The translations under genes and the position numbers were made by a program. From assembly GCF_001541225.1 (NCBI RefSeq), contig NZ_LMTS01000033.1:1-33855 (forward strand): a stretch of 33,855 bases of DNA, in the 5' to 3' direction. Position 1 is the first letter of the stretch. The number at the start of each line of letters is the position of its first letter. Shown here one piece after another: positions 1 to 10,554 of the stretch. The notes beneath the pieces were generated by a model that made no database searches, was not told where the DNA came from, and saw only the letters and a program-made list of their open reading frames with translations. Source of the stretch: Variovorax sp. WDL1 (GTDB lineage: Bacteria > Pseudomonadota > Gammaproteobacteria > Burkholderiales > Burkholderiaceae_C).

Positions 1-1
1 C

Positions 2-64
2 CCAGCGCCAGCCCCAGCCCCAGCCCCAGCCCCAGCGCCAGCGCCAGCTCCAGCCCCAGCGCCG
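2..64 (+). repeat. Hexanucleotide CCAGCN tandem repeat encoding (Pro-Ala)10
   Basis: Ten consecutive codon pairs CCA-GCN encode PAPAPA..., followed by a lone Pro. The third base of the Ala codon varies (GCC, GCG, GCT). The repeat reaches the window edge, so its full length is unknown. In-frame 6-bp units can expand or contract without breaking the frame. Confidence 0.85.
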
Positions 65-1885
65 ATCACCGGCGACGTCGTCGACAGCACCGGCCGCGTC
101 ATTGCCGACGCCTACCGCTCCCTGGCGTCCCGGCTGGCGAAGGCCGAGGGCATCAGCTATCGGTACGGCAGCGCGCCATCCGTAGACAACAGCGGCGTCC
201 TGACGCTGTTCAAGCGTAGTGACCAGACCATGAGCTACCACGCCGGCACCTGGCAGGTCGGCGGCCCGGTCTCGGCCGACCCGGGCCTTTACTCGACCAA
301 TCAGGCGCACGTCGGCTTCGTGGCCGACGATCCGACAGCGCGCGTCGGCGTCGGAGACCTGCAGGTCTCGGCGGTCGATCGCAACACCTTCTCGCAGGCG
401 CCGCAGCTGCCATGGCAGGAAGCGATGGCATGGGATGGCAGCGCCGGGCGCAACAACTACAACATCACCACCTACAAGAACGCAGGCCTGGTGACCGGCG
501 ATCCGGTAGCTGTGACGCGTTGCGGTGGCCGCACAGGCTTCTGCGCGACCTCCCTGGTGGCTTTCAACAACGGCCTGATCGGCACTGCAGGCAGCAACAC
601 GGCAAACAACCGGACCTCGCTGAAGCTGCCCGAGGGCAAGGTGCCGACCGGCATGGCAGTGACCAACAACAGCGAATACGCGTTGGTCACTGTATGGGAT
701 ACCGTGGCGCTGAAGGGCCAGGTCGCGGTGATCTCGCTGGCCGGGCTCTGCAACAACTGCGATCCCTTCAATCCGAATGGCGGGACCCCAACCGGCATCG
801 GCAGCACCACCTACAGCGCCTGGTACGACTGGTGGCACGAGTGGGGAGCCGTCTACCCCGGCCTGCCCAACATGGGCAATACCGCCTTCATGAAGGTCCT
901 GGGCTACGTCGACCTGCCGGGCATGAACGCCCCGACCGAGATCGCGGTCACCACCGGCTTCGACCAGTTCCACACGGCGCTGCCCGAGAAGTACGGCGAG
1001 TTCATGGGCGAGACCTACACACCCCTGACCGACCCGGTCAAGCGCGCGACCTTCAGCGGCACCGGAACCAATGCCAACCGATATGCCAAGGCGGGCGTGG
1101 CGGTGGTCATCTCCAAGTCGGAAAAGAAGGCCGCCTTCATCGATCTGAAGCCGCTGTTCAGCTACGTCAACAGCGTCTACTTCGGTACGGGCCCGACCGA
1201 GTTCACGAACCTGGGCTACGCCGATACCCAGTGGCCATACACCTTCGCCAGCAAGCCGCAGCAGACGCCGACGGTGATTGCCACCGTGACGCTGGACGAC
1301 CGGCCCACGGCAGTGCGCACCACGCTGTTCGGTCCGGTCCACCGGGCATGGATCGCCACCGAGAGTGGTTCGCTGCGAATCTACGGGCTGGGCAACGTGC
1401 CGACCGGTACCACCGCGACGGACGTCGTCGAGAAGGGCCGCGTGGCCGTCGGCAGGAACCCGACCTCGCTGGCGCTCTCGAAGATCGATCCGGAGAACAA
1501 GACGATCGAGCCGCTGAACCAGCAGGTGCTGGTGGCTGCGCGCGGCGATCGCAAGATCCAGTGGGTGAGGTTCGGGTCCGACGGCAACAGCGGCAGCGTG
1601 GTGCGCACCCTGCAGGACTCACGGATCGTGGACCCGATCGCGGTGGAAGACGCCGACAACTTCGCCAGCGACAACATGGTGTTGAGCATTGCGGACTACA
1701 CGGGCAGGTCGGTGTCGAACTACCGTTACGGGGCGGTGATCTTCGCGAACCGCGGCACCTCATGGGCATGCCAGCCGCCCACCGGGTGTCCCGTCCAGCC
1801 CACCGGCAGCATGAACATGGAATTCGGCGGCAGCCATGCGATGGAAGGCCGGCCTTTCCATATCCGGACGGCCAATGTGCCCTGA
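2..1885 (+). CDS. Hypothetical protein, probably extracytoplasmic beta-propeller-like (5' end outside window)
   Basis: The reading frame is open from the window edge, so the true start lies upstream; 627 residues are visible up to the TGA at 1883-1885. The first ATG, at 230, is not a credible start because coding continues smoothly before it. The visible part opens with a Pro-Ala linker of ten PA units, then a mixed region with recurring segments such as 'TGMAVTNNSEYALVTVWD', 'PTEIAVTTGFDQ', 'RPTAVRTTLFGPVHRAWIA' and 'PTSLALSKIDPENK'. These are spaced like blades of a YVTN/WD-type beta-propeller, but I could not assign a named family. A PA linker followed by a propeller-like region suggests a cell-envelope or secreted protein tethered by a flexible stalk; that is inference. 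The next gene is convergent, 18 bp away, and a terminator hairpin lies inside its 3' end. Confidence 0.8.
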   Translation, partial: PAPAPAPAPAPAPAPAPAPAPITGDVVDSTGRVIADAYRSLASRLAKAEGISYRYGSAPSVDNSGVLTLFKRSDQTMSYHAGTWQVGGPVSADPGLYSTNQAHVGFVADDPTARVGVGDLQVSAVDRNTFSQAPQLPWQEAMAWDGSAGRNNYNITTYKNAGLVTGDPVAVTRCGGRTGFCATSLVAFNNGLIGTAGSNTANNRTSLKLPEGKVPTGMAVTNNSEYALVTVWDTVALKGQVAVISLAGLCNNCDPFNPNGGTPTGIGSTTYSAWYDWWHEWGAVYPGLPNMGNTAFMKVLGYVDLPGMNAPTEIAVTTGFDQFHTALPEKYGEFMGETYTPLTDPVKRATFSGTGTNANRYAKAGVAVVISKSEKKAAFIDLKPLFSYVNSVYFGTGPTEFTNLGYADTQWPYTFASKPQQTPTVIATVTLDDRPTAVRTTLFGPVHRAWIATESGSLRIYGLGNVPTGTTATDVVEKGRVAVGRNPTSLALSKIDPENKTIEPLNQQVLVAARGDRKIQWVRFGSDGNSGSVVRTLQDSRIVDPIAVEDADNFASDNMVLSIADYTGRSVSNYRYGAVIFANRGTSWACQPPTGCPVQPTGSMNMEFGGSHAMEGRPFHIRTANVP

Positions 1886-1903
1886 TGCGTTGACTGCCCC
1901 GTT

Positions 1904-2647
1904 CTAGCGACGATCCGGCCCGCCCTGTGCGGGCCGCGCTTTTTCTGCGTTCAGCGCGGCCAGCCGCTCGGGGGTCCCGACGTCGGTCCAGGCCCCCTGG
2001 TAGAGCTCGGCGCTCACCAGGCCATCGGCCATGGCGGCGCGCAGCAACGGCGCGAGCGGCGCCTTGATGCCGCCGGCATTGCCGGCCGGAATGTCGCAGT
2101 ACGGCGGCGCAAACAGTGCCGCCCGGTACAGGCCGATGGTCGAGAAGGTGTGCTTCGCCGGCGCATCGTTCAGTGCCAGCCCGGTGGGCGAGATCCCGAA
2201 GTCGCCGCGCAGATGGTGCGGCGGGTTCGGCACCAGCCACAGGTGTGCGAGCCGCCCGCCGGCCACGAAACGGTCCACCGCCGCCCGGCTGAACGCGAAA
2301 TCCGGCGCGAACACGTCGCCTGCCAGCACCCAGAAGACGTCGCCCAGCAGCGGCAGCGCGCGCACGATCCCGCCGGCGGTCTCCAGCGCACCGCCGAAGT
2401 CGCGGCCCTCATGCGAATAGACGATGTCGCAAGCGCCGTGGCGCGCCCCGAAACGCATCGCGATCTGTTCGCCCAGCCAGCCGGTGTTGACCACCAGTTG
2501 CCCGAAGCCGCCTGCCGCCAGCGCCTCCATGGGCCATTGCATCAGCGGCTTGCCCTGCACCTCGAGCAGGGGCTTGGGCCGCTCGTCGGTCAGCGGCCGC
2601 ATGCGTTCGCCGCGACCGGCAGCCAGGATCATGGCCCGGATGCTCAC
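1904..2647 (-). CDS. murU: N-acetylmuramate alpha-1-phosphate uridylyltransferase (MurU-like nucleotidyltransferase)
   Basis: A 247-residue sugar-nucleotidyltransferase. The N-terminal nucleotide-binding signature 'LAAGRGERMRPLT' is followed by 'RPKPLLEVQGKPL', and the catalytic metal-binding Asp sits in 'VLAGDVFAPDF'. The 'NPPHHLRGDFGI' and 'WTDVGTPERLAAL' segments match my memory of Pseudomonas MurU, which makes UDP-MurNAc from MurNAc-1-P and UTP in the cytoplasm as part of peptidoglycan recycling that bypasses de novo synthesis. Length is as expected. The start is GTG at 2647, which puts the family-typical 'MxxRAMILAAG' at the N-terminus; the GTG overlaps the speD stop as GTGA, indicating translational coupling. 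It could instead be another hexose-1-phosphate nucleotidyltransferase. The usual kinase partner (AmgK) might be expected nearby but does not flank it here. Confidence 0.82.
   Translation of the reverse strand: MSIRAMILAAGRGERMRPLTDERPKPLLEVQGKPLMQWPMEALAAGGFGQLVVNTGWLGEQIAMRFGARHGACDIVYSHEGRDFGGALETAGGIVRALPLLGDVFWVLAGDVFAPDFAFSRAAVDRFVAGGRLAHLWLVPNPPHHLRGDFGISPTGLALNDAPAKHTFSTIGLYRAALFAPPYCDIPAGNAGGIKAPLAPLLRAAMADGLVSAELYQGAWTDVGTPERLAALNAEKARPAQGGPDRR
1916..1944 (+). terminator. Rho-independent terminator for the upstream plus-strand gene, inside the murU 3' end
   Basis: An 8-bp GC stem (CGGCCCGC at 1916-1923, GCGGGCCG at 1929-1936) with a 5-nt loop is followed by CGC and five T residues (1940-1944). 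It reads correctly for plus-strand transcription leaving the gene that ends at 1885. It lies within the last codons of the convergent murU gene. Confidence 0.6.
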
Positions 2648-3036
2648 GCGATGACCCCTGCCCCGATCGCGCCGCGTTGCAGCGCATGCCGCTCCGCGCG
2701 GCCGGGCGCGAACAGCATCTCCAGCGCCGCCATCAGCGCCCTCGCCTTGGCGGAGTGGTCGGCGCCGAAATTGCAGACATAGACATCGAGCGTCGCGCCG
2801 CGCTGCTCGGGCCAGGTGTGGACGCACAGGTGCGACTCGGCGAGCAGCACCGTGGCTGTCACGCCGCCCGGTCCCCCAGGGCCGGCCGGAAAGGGATGGA
2901 ACAGCGTGCCCACGGCCTGCAGGCCCGCGGCCTCGACTGCCTTCACGCATGCGGCACCCAGGTCCTGTGCGTCGACCAGCCAACGCATCTCGCAACGGCA
3001 ATCGTGGAGGTCGGCGGTCAGGTGCAGGCCATGCAT
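2644..3036 (-). CDS. speD: S-adenosylmethionine decarboxylase proenzyme
   Basis: A 130-residue pyruvoyl-dependent decarboxylase of the short prokaryotic class. It converts S-adenosylmethionine to decarboxylated SAM, the aminopropyl donor for spermidine. The self-cleavage site is Glu67-Ser68 in 'LAESHLCVHTWPE'; Ser68 would become the pyruvoyl group. His73 and Cys88 ('VYVCNFG') stand at the same spacing as the family's processing His and proton-donor Cys (63/68/83 in the best studied members). The ATG at 3036 gives 'MHGLHLTADL', the normal start. It is divergent from tkt across 105 bp and its stop overlaps the murU start by 4 nt. The pairing of polyamine synthesis with wall recycling is not an obvious pathway link. 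No spermidine synthase gene is visible in the window. Confidence 0.85.
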   Translation of the reverse strand: MHGLHLTADLHDCRCEMRWLVDAQDLGAACVKAVEAAGLQAVGTLFHPFPAGPGGPGGVTATVLLAESHLCVHTWPEQRGATLDVYVCNFGADHSAKARALMAALEMLFAPGRAERHALQRGAIGAGVIA

Positions 3037-3093
3037 GGCCGGCACTCTATCAGCCCTCTGCCCCGTCTCCGGACCGCCGCCGGGCCCGCCCGC

Positions 3094-3099
3094 TAAAAT
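3094..3099 (+). promoter_or_regulatory. Possible -10 element (TAAAAT) for tkt-gap
   Basis: TAAAAT stands out in an otherwise very GC-rich 105-bp gap between speD and tkt, 42 bp before the tkt ATG. No good -35 box is visible at the right distance, so this is tentative. Confidence 0.35.
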
Positions 3100-3141
3100 G
3101 CCGGGCTCCCCAACCTGCTCCCCCAAGAAAGCCCCGACCAC

Positions 3142-6230
<3,089 letters not shown>

Positions 6231-6251
6231 GCCGCCTTCGCTCCAGATCGA

Positions 6252-6276
6252 ACGCGCCCCCTTGGGCGCGTTTTTT
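6252..6276 (+). terminator. Rho-independent terminator of tkt-gap
   Basis: An 8-bp perfect stem (ACGCGCCC at 6252-6259, GGGCGCGT at 6264-6271) with a CCTT loop is followed by a run of T residues, 21 bp after the gap stop codon. Confidence 0.85.
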
Positions 6277-6311
6277 GTTGTGCGAGCGCCCGGCGGTTGG
6301 CCCTGCGACGC

Positions 6312-7328
6312 TCAAGCGTCGGCCCCCATCGGCTTGGCCGGATACCAGCTGCGCTCCGGCATGTCGTAGGCGTGGTGCAGTTGCGTGCCCTGGCTCAGGA
6401 AGGTCAGGACACCTCGGCGCTTCAGGGCGTCGGTCACGATCCGGGAGCCCATCGGGAGCGAGTTCTGGGGCGCCGACATGAACGCCGTCTTGGTGTACTC
6501 GCGCTGCTCACGCGGCTGGCGCTCGCCGACCAGACGGTCCAGCACACGGCTCGAGAGATGGTCGGGCTTGCCTTCATTGGGCACCTGCATCAGCCGGATA
6601 TTCATCGGCAGGCCCAGGCCCAGGTGTTCCGCGAAGGTGGAGGCATCGCTCAGCGCCCGGATGCCTGCATTGCTCGTCAGCAGCACGCCCCGACCTTCGA
6701 ACTCGCCGTACAGCACGACGCTCGACTCGTCCTCCGCCGACGTCGCCGCATCGCGGGGCAGCGGCTCGAAATCCCAGCGGCTGCCCATGCCTGCACTTGC
6801 CAGGAGTACCCATCGCGCCGCATCGGCCAGCGTCAGCCCGGCCCCGCGTGGCAGGGCGGTTCCAAAGGCCGGCAGCAGGCCCTCGACGTACCAGCTCCGG
6901 TTCGGCGACAGCACCGTGAATGGCCCAATGACCGCGCCGGCGAAGGGCTCGTGCACCGGCACCTGTCGCGCCAGCGCGAGCTTCTCCAGCTTCTGGGCCG
7001 TGGCCATGCCCGTCCAGGTGCGCTCGGTGTGCGCCCAGGGCCGATGCACCCACAGCTCGCCGACGCTGAGCCTTTCGAGGATCAGCTCGAGGCCCTCGGC
7101 ATGCCTGGCGTCGGGGTGCGAACTCACCACGTAGTCCACGTGCGAGCTGAGGCAGTACGTCCGGACATGCTGTACCAGGCGCTGGGCCGAGTCTCGTGTG
7201 CCGCCGTCGCAGACCAGCAGCTTGTAATTGCCGGGCATGCCCCAGCGCACGAGGATGGCGGTGCCCCCGCCTTCCGCAGGGAAAAAGTCGACTTCGTAGC
7301 CCACGAGAACTCCCGTTTCAATCTGCAT
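6312..7328 (-). CDS. Metallo-beta-lactamase-fold protein with degenerate metal site, next to a type I R-M operon
   Basis: A 338-residue protein with the layout of a ComEC-like MBL domain: an N-terminal strand region, 'NYKLLVCDGGTRDSAQRLVQHV', then 'VVSSHPDARHAEGLELI' where active enzymes have H-x-[HD]-x-D-H. Here the motif is His71-Pro-Asp73-Ala-Arg75-His76, so the metal-ligand Asp is Arg. The usual 'GDA' has become 'SNAG' (Asn220), and the usual 'HHG' has become 'NEG' (Asn251-Glu252). I infer a non-catalytic or binding-only MBL. The ATG at 7328 was chosen because the 31 codons upstream cover an AT-rich promoter-like stretch. It is divergent from the restriction operon, 85 bp away, so shared regulation is plausible. 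Such genes beside type I R-M systems are probably defence accessories, but the role is unknown. Confidence 0.7.
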   Translation of the reverse strand: MQIETGVLVGYEVDFFPAEGGGTAILVRWGMPGNYKLLVCDGGTRDSAQRLVQHVRTYCLSSHVDYVVSSHPDARHAEGLELILERLSVGELWVHRPWAHTERTWTGMATAQKLEKLALARQVPVHEPFAGAVIGPFTVLSPNRSWYVEGLLPAFGTALPRGAGLTLADAARWVLLASAGMGSRWDFEPLPRDAATSAEDESSVVLYGEFEGRGVLLTSNAGIRALSDASTFAEHLGLGLPMNIRLMQVPNEGKPDHLSSRVLDRLVGERQPREQREYTKTAFMSAPQNSLPMGSRIVTDALKRRGVLTFLSQGTQLHHAYDMPERSWYPAKPMGADA

Positions 7329-7344
7329 CAAACCACGTGATGCA
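7324..7344. promoter_or_regulatory. 21-bp inverted repeat over the MBL-gene start; candidate operator
   Basis: Arms TGCATCA (7324-7330) and TGATGCA (7338-7344) are a perfect 7-bp inverted repeat with a 7-nt spacer. It covers the start codon of the MBL-fold gene (7326-7328) and borders an AT-rich run with TATATATT at about 7350, a likely promoter core for one or both divergent units. A second short inverted repeat, CTTGC-GT-GCAAG, lies at 7389-7400 just before the half-HsdS start. No dedicated controller gene is evident. Confidence 0.4.
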
Positions 7345-7413
7345 AAAAATATATATTGTTCTGAGCGCAGAGTTTGGGCGAGAACGCGCTTGCGTGCAAG
7401 TACTATGTGCATC

Positions 7414-8019
7414 ATGCCCATTCATGCATTTCCAGCCCTCCTTGGCGAGCAGGTCAGCATCCGAGCTGGCTATCCATTCCGCGGCGCCATCGGTGAGGTT
7501 CCGGATGGCCCGGTCCGCGCCGTGCAAATGAAAGACGTGGACCGGATCCAAGGCGTCGTCGACTGGCGCGGCGTCATCCGTACCCGGCTTGCTGGACGCC
7601 GCGAGCCGGACTGGCTCGCGCCCGAAGACCTGCTCTTCGTTGCGCGCGGCACGCGCTTCTATGCGAGCTGCGTGGGCGAACTGCCCGGGCCGGCCGTGTG
7701 CGGCCCGCACCTCTTCCACCTGCGGGTCAAGCCCGGGCGCAACCTCCTGCCGGCCTTCCTCGCGTGGCACATCAACCAGGCGCCGTTCCAGCGCGACCTG
7801 CAGCGCGCGGCCGAGGGCTCCAGCCAGCTGAGCGTGCGCCGACCTGTGCTTGAATCCCTGCGCATCGGCCTGCCGTCCTTGGCCGACCAGGAGCGAATCG
7901 TCGCGCTGGCCCGCCTTGCGCAACGAGAGCGGCAGCTGCACGACCTGCTCATCCGCAACCGCGAACGGCAGTTCGAATCGATCGCCGAAGCGCTCGCCAG
8001 CGCTTCGGGCAACGCATGA
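7414..8019 (+). CDS. hsdS: Half-size type I restriction specificity subunit (single TRD)
   Basis: A 201-residue protein with one target-recognition domain: 'VSIRAGYPFRGAIGEVPDG', 'VRAVQMKDVD', 'WLAPEDLLFVARGTRFYA', then 'RRPVLESLRIGLPSLADQERIVAL', leading into an Arg/Glu/Leu-rich helix (about 165-195). That is one TRD plus one coiled-coil spacer, half of an ordinary HsdS. Half subunits of this kind can dimerise to mimic a full one and would then read a palindromic bipartite site; this is known for other systems and inferred here. Starts TTG 7390, ATG 7405 and ATG 7414 share the frame; none has a clear Shine-Dalgarno, and 7414 fits family length. The stop overlaps the hsdM ATG as ATGA. It is a separate gene from the full-size HsdS downstream. 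Confidence 0.75.
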   Translation: MPIHAFPALLGEQVSIRAGYPFRGAIGEVPDGPVRAVQMKDVDRIQGVVDWRGVIRTRLAGRREPDWLAPEDLLFVARGTRFYASCVGELPGPAVCGPHLFHLRVKPGRNLLPAFLAWHINQAPFQRDLQRAAEGSSQLSVRRPVLESLRIGLPSLADQERIVALARLAQRERQLHDLLIRNRERQFESIAEALASASGNA

Positions 8020-9557
8020 CAACCCAGGGAAATCAAGAACGCATGAACCAGACAGTCATCAACCAGGACAGCATCAACGCCACCGTGTGGGCAGCCTGCG
8101 ACACCTTTCGCGGCGTTGTCGATCCGAGCACCTACAAGGACTACGTGCTCCCGATGCTCTTTCTCAAGTACGTGTCGGACGTCTGGCAGGACCACTACGA
8201 CGGCTACAAGGCCCAGTACGGCGACAGCGCCAACGACCTCATCGAGGAGCTGCTCAAGACCGAGCGCTTCGTCCTGCCGCCCAGCGCCAGCTTCTACGCC
8301 CTGCATGCCGCCCGCTTCGAGCCCGGCAACGGCGAGCGTATCGACCGCGCGCTGCATGCCATCGAGGACGCCAACATCGCCAAGCTGCGCGACGTGTTCC
8401 AGAACATCGGCTTCAACTCCAACAAGCTCGGCGACGAGCAGCAAAAGAACGACATCCTGCGCCACCTGCTCGAGGACTTCGCCAAGCCCGAGCTCAATCT
8501 TCGCCCAAGCCGCATCGGCGAACTCGACCTGATCGGCAACGCCTACGAATACCTGATCAGCCACTTCGCGTCGTCGAGCGGCAAGACTGCCGGCGAGTTC
8601 TACACCCCGCCCGAGGTCTCCAGCCTCATGGCGCGCCTGATGGACCCGCAGGAAGGCGACGAGATCTGCGACCCGGCCTGCGGCTCCGGCTCGCTGCTGC
8701 TCAAGTGCGGCCGTCTGATCCGCGACCGCACCGGCTCCAAGCGCTACGCACTCTACGGCCAGGAGGCCATCGGCAACACCTGGACGCTGGCCAAGATGAA
8801 CATGTTCATGCATGGCGAGGACAACCATCGCATCGAGTGGGGCGACACGCTGCGCAACCCGAAGCTGCTGGCGAGCGACACGAGCCTGCGCCACTTCGAC
8901 GTGGTCGTCGCCAATCCGCCGTTCAGCCTCGAGAAGTGGGGGTACGAGGCCGCAGAGAAAGACAAGTTCGGCCGGTTCCGGCGCGGCTTGCCGCCGCGAA
9001 CGAAGGGCGACTACGCCTTCATCCTTCACATGGTCGAGACCATGAAACCCGCCACCGGGCGGATGGCCGTCGTCGTGCCCCACGGCATCTTGTTTCGCGG
9101 CGCCGCCGAGGGGCGCATCCGGCAGAAGCTTGTGGAAGAGAACCTGCTCGACGCCGTCATCGGGCTGCCTGAGAAGCTGTTCTACGGCACGGGCATTCCG
9201 ACGGCCGTGCTGGTGTTCCGCAAGAACAAGGCTGATGACAAGGTGCTCTTCATCGATGCCAGTCACGATTTCGAGGCGGGCAAGAACCAGAATCAGCTGC
9301 GTGAAGCAGATTTGCAGCGTGTGCTGGATACGTGCGGCGCGCGCGAACCCGTCGAAAGGTATGCCCACCTTGCCACGCCGTCGGAAATCGCCGCGAACGA
9401 CTTCAACCTGAACATTCCGCGCTACGTCAACACGGCCGGGGAGGCGAAGAAGATCGACATGATCGAAGTTCGCGGGGAACGGGAGGAGCTCAAGCGGGAA
9501 TGGGCCGGAATCGAGGTGCAGATGCTGGGCTACTTGAGGGAGCTGGGCTATGAGTAA
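8016..9557 (+). CDS. hsdM: Type I restriction-modification methyltransferase subunit
   Basis: A 513-residue N6-adenine DNA methyltransferase. The helical N-terminal domain is 'DSINATVWAACDTFRGVVDP...LFLKYVSDVW'; the SAM-binding motif I is 'DPACGSGSLLLK' from Asp219 and the catalytic motif IV is Asn300-Pro-Pro-Phe303. 'GEFYTPPEVSSLM' is the usual connecting motif. It forms the M2S methylase with a specificity subunit and modifies host DNA so that HsdR does not cut it. The ATG at 8016 overlaps the half-HsdS stop (ATGA); an alternative ATG at 8043 ('MNQTVINQD', AGGGA 12 nt upstream) is almost equally good. The 3' end overlaps rhuM by 8 nt. Confidence 0.93.
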   Translation: MTTQGNQERMNQTVINQDSINATVWAACDTFRGVVDPSTYKDYVLPMLFLKYVSDVWQDHYDGYKAQYGDSANDLIEELLKTERFVLPPSASFYALHAARFEPGNGERIDRALHAIEDANIAKLRDVFQNIGFNSNKLGDEQQKNDILRHLLEDFAKPELNLRPSRIGELDLIGNAYEYLISHFASSSGKTAGEFYTPPEVSSLMARLMDPQEGDEICDPACGSGSLLLKCGRLIRDRTGSKRYALYGQEAIGNTWTLAKMNMFMHGEDNHRIEWGDTLRNPKLLASDTSLRHFDVVVANPPFSLEKWGYEAAEKDKFGRFRRGLPPRTKGDYAFILHMVETMKPATGRMAVVVPHGILFRGAAEGRIRQKLVEENLLDAVIGLPEKLFYGTGIPTAVLVFRKNKADDKVLFIDASHDFEAGKNQNQLREADLQRVLDTCGAREPVERYAHLATPSEIAANDFNLNIPRYVNTAGEAKKIDMIEVRGEREELKREWAGIEVQMLGYLRELGYE

Positions 9558-10554
9558 GGGCGAGTTCGTTCTCTACTCTACCGATGACGGCCGTGCCCAG
9601 CTGTACCTCCGCGCCGAAGGCGGGTCAGTCTGGTTGACCCAATTGGAGCTTGCGAACCTCTTTCAGACAACCAAGCAAAACGTCAGTCTTCACATTCGGA
9701 ACGCGCTGCGCGAGGGGGAGCTCGATGCCGGCGCAGTTGTCAAGGAAGACTTGACAACTGCGGCAGACGGCAAGCGCTACCGCACTCAGCTCTACAGCCT
9801 CGATCTCATCCTTGCAGTTGGCTATCGGGTGCGCTCGCCCCGTGGTACGCAATTTCGCCAGTGGGCCACTACGCACTTGAGGGAGTACCTCATCAAGGGC
9901 TTCGTCATGGACGATGCCAGGCTCAAGGAGCCAGAAGGATGGGACTATTTCGATGAGCTTCTTCAGCGTATTCGTGAAATCCGCACTTCAGAGAAGCGCT
10001 TCTATCAGAAGGTGCGAGAGCTTTTTGCCCTTTCGACGGACTACCACAATGACGCGGAGGCTGTCAGTCTCTTCTTCGCTGAAGTCCAGAACAAGATGCT
10101 CTTTGCCGTTACTCGGCTCACCGCCGCCGAGATCGTTGTTCAGCGAGCGGATCCCACTCAACCGAACATGGCGCTGACCAGTTGGAAAGCTGGGCATGTT
10201 CGCAAGATGGACGTGGTGATTGCGAAAAACTACCTTTCGGAGGCTGAAGTCGAGGAGCTGAATCGCATCGCATCGATGTTCCTTGACTATGCCGAGGATC
10301 GTGCCAGGAGGCGGCAGGGCCTTCGCGTGGCTGATTGGCGCCAGTACGTCAACAGCTTCCTGCAATTCAATGAGCGTCCGTTGCTGCTCGGCAGCGGCAA
10401 GATCAGCCACGAACGCATGGAGCAGGTGGCGCACCAGAGATATGCCGAGTTCGATGCCAAACGGCGTGCTGCGGATGCATCAGATGCGGACGCTACCGAT
10501 CTCCTCGCCCTAAAGCAAGCCGAGCGCCTCTTGTTCAAGAAGAAGGGTGAGTGA
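9550..10554 (+). CDS. rhuM: RhuM family protein inside the type I R-M operon
   Basis: A 334-residue protein recognisable as RhuM-like from 'VWLTQLELANLFQTTKQNVSLHIRNAL' (a helix-turn-helix-like start), 'YSLDLILAVGYRVRSPRGTQFRQWAT', 'LREYLIKGFVMDDARLK' and the C-terminal 'SFLQFNERPLLLGSGKISHERM'. RhuM was named from a Salmonella pathogenicity island, and homologues sit inside type I R-M operons of many bacteria; the molecular function is unknown, with DNA binding or a Fic/Doc-type accessory role as guesses. It overlaps hsdM by 8 nt and its TGA overlaps the following hsdS ATG (TGATG), so it belongs to the operon. Its codons look visibly less GC-rich than those of hsdM and hsdR. Confidence 0.85.
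   Translation: MSKGEFVLYSTDDGRAQLYLRAEGGSVWLTQLELANLFQTTKQNVSLHIRNALREGELDAGAVVKEDLTTAADGKRYRTQLYSLDLILAVGYRVRSPRGTQFRQWATTHLREYLIKGFVMDDARLKEPEGWDYFDELLQRIREIRTSEKRFYQKVRELFALSTDYHNDAEAVSLFFAEVQNKMLFAVTRLTAAEIVVQRADPTQPNMALTSWKAGHVRKMDVVIAKNYLSEAEVEELNRIASMFLDYAEDRARRRQGLRVADWRQYVNSFLQFNERPLLLGSGKISHERMEQVAHQRYAEFDAKRRAADASDADATDLLALKQAERLLFKKKGE

Noticed and set aside
2..64. CRISPR or satellite-like array at the window start
   Set aside because: The repeats are 6 bp, contiguous and in frame with the coding sequence.
6307..6322. Palindrome CGACGCTCAAGCGTCG at the stop of the MBL-fold gene as a terminator
   Set aside because: The loop is only 2 nt and no T-tract follows on the minus strand.
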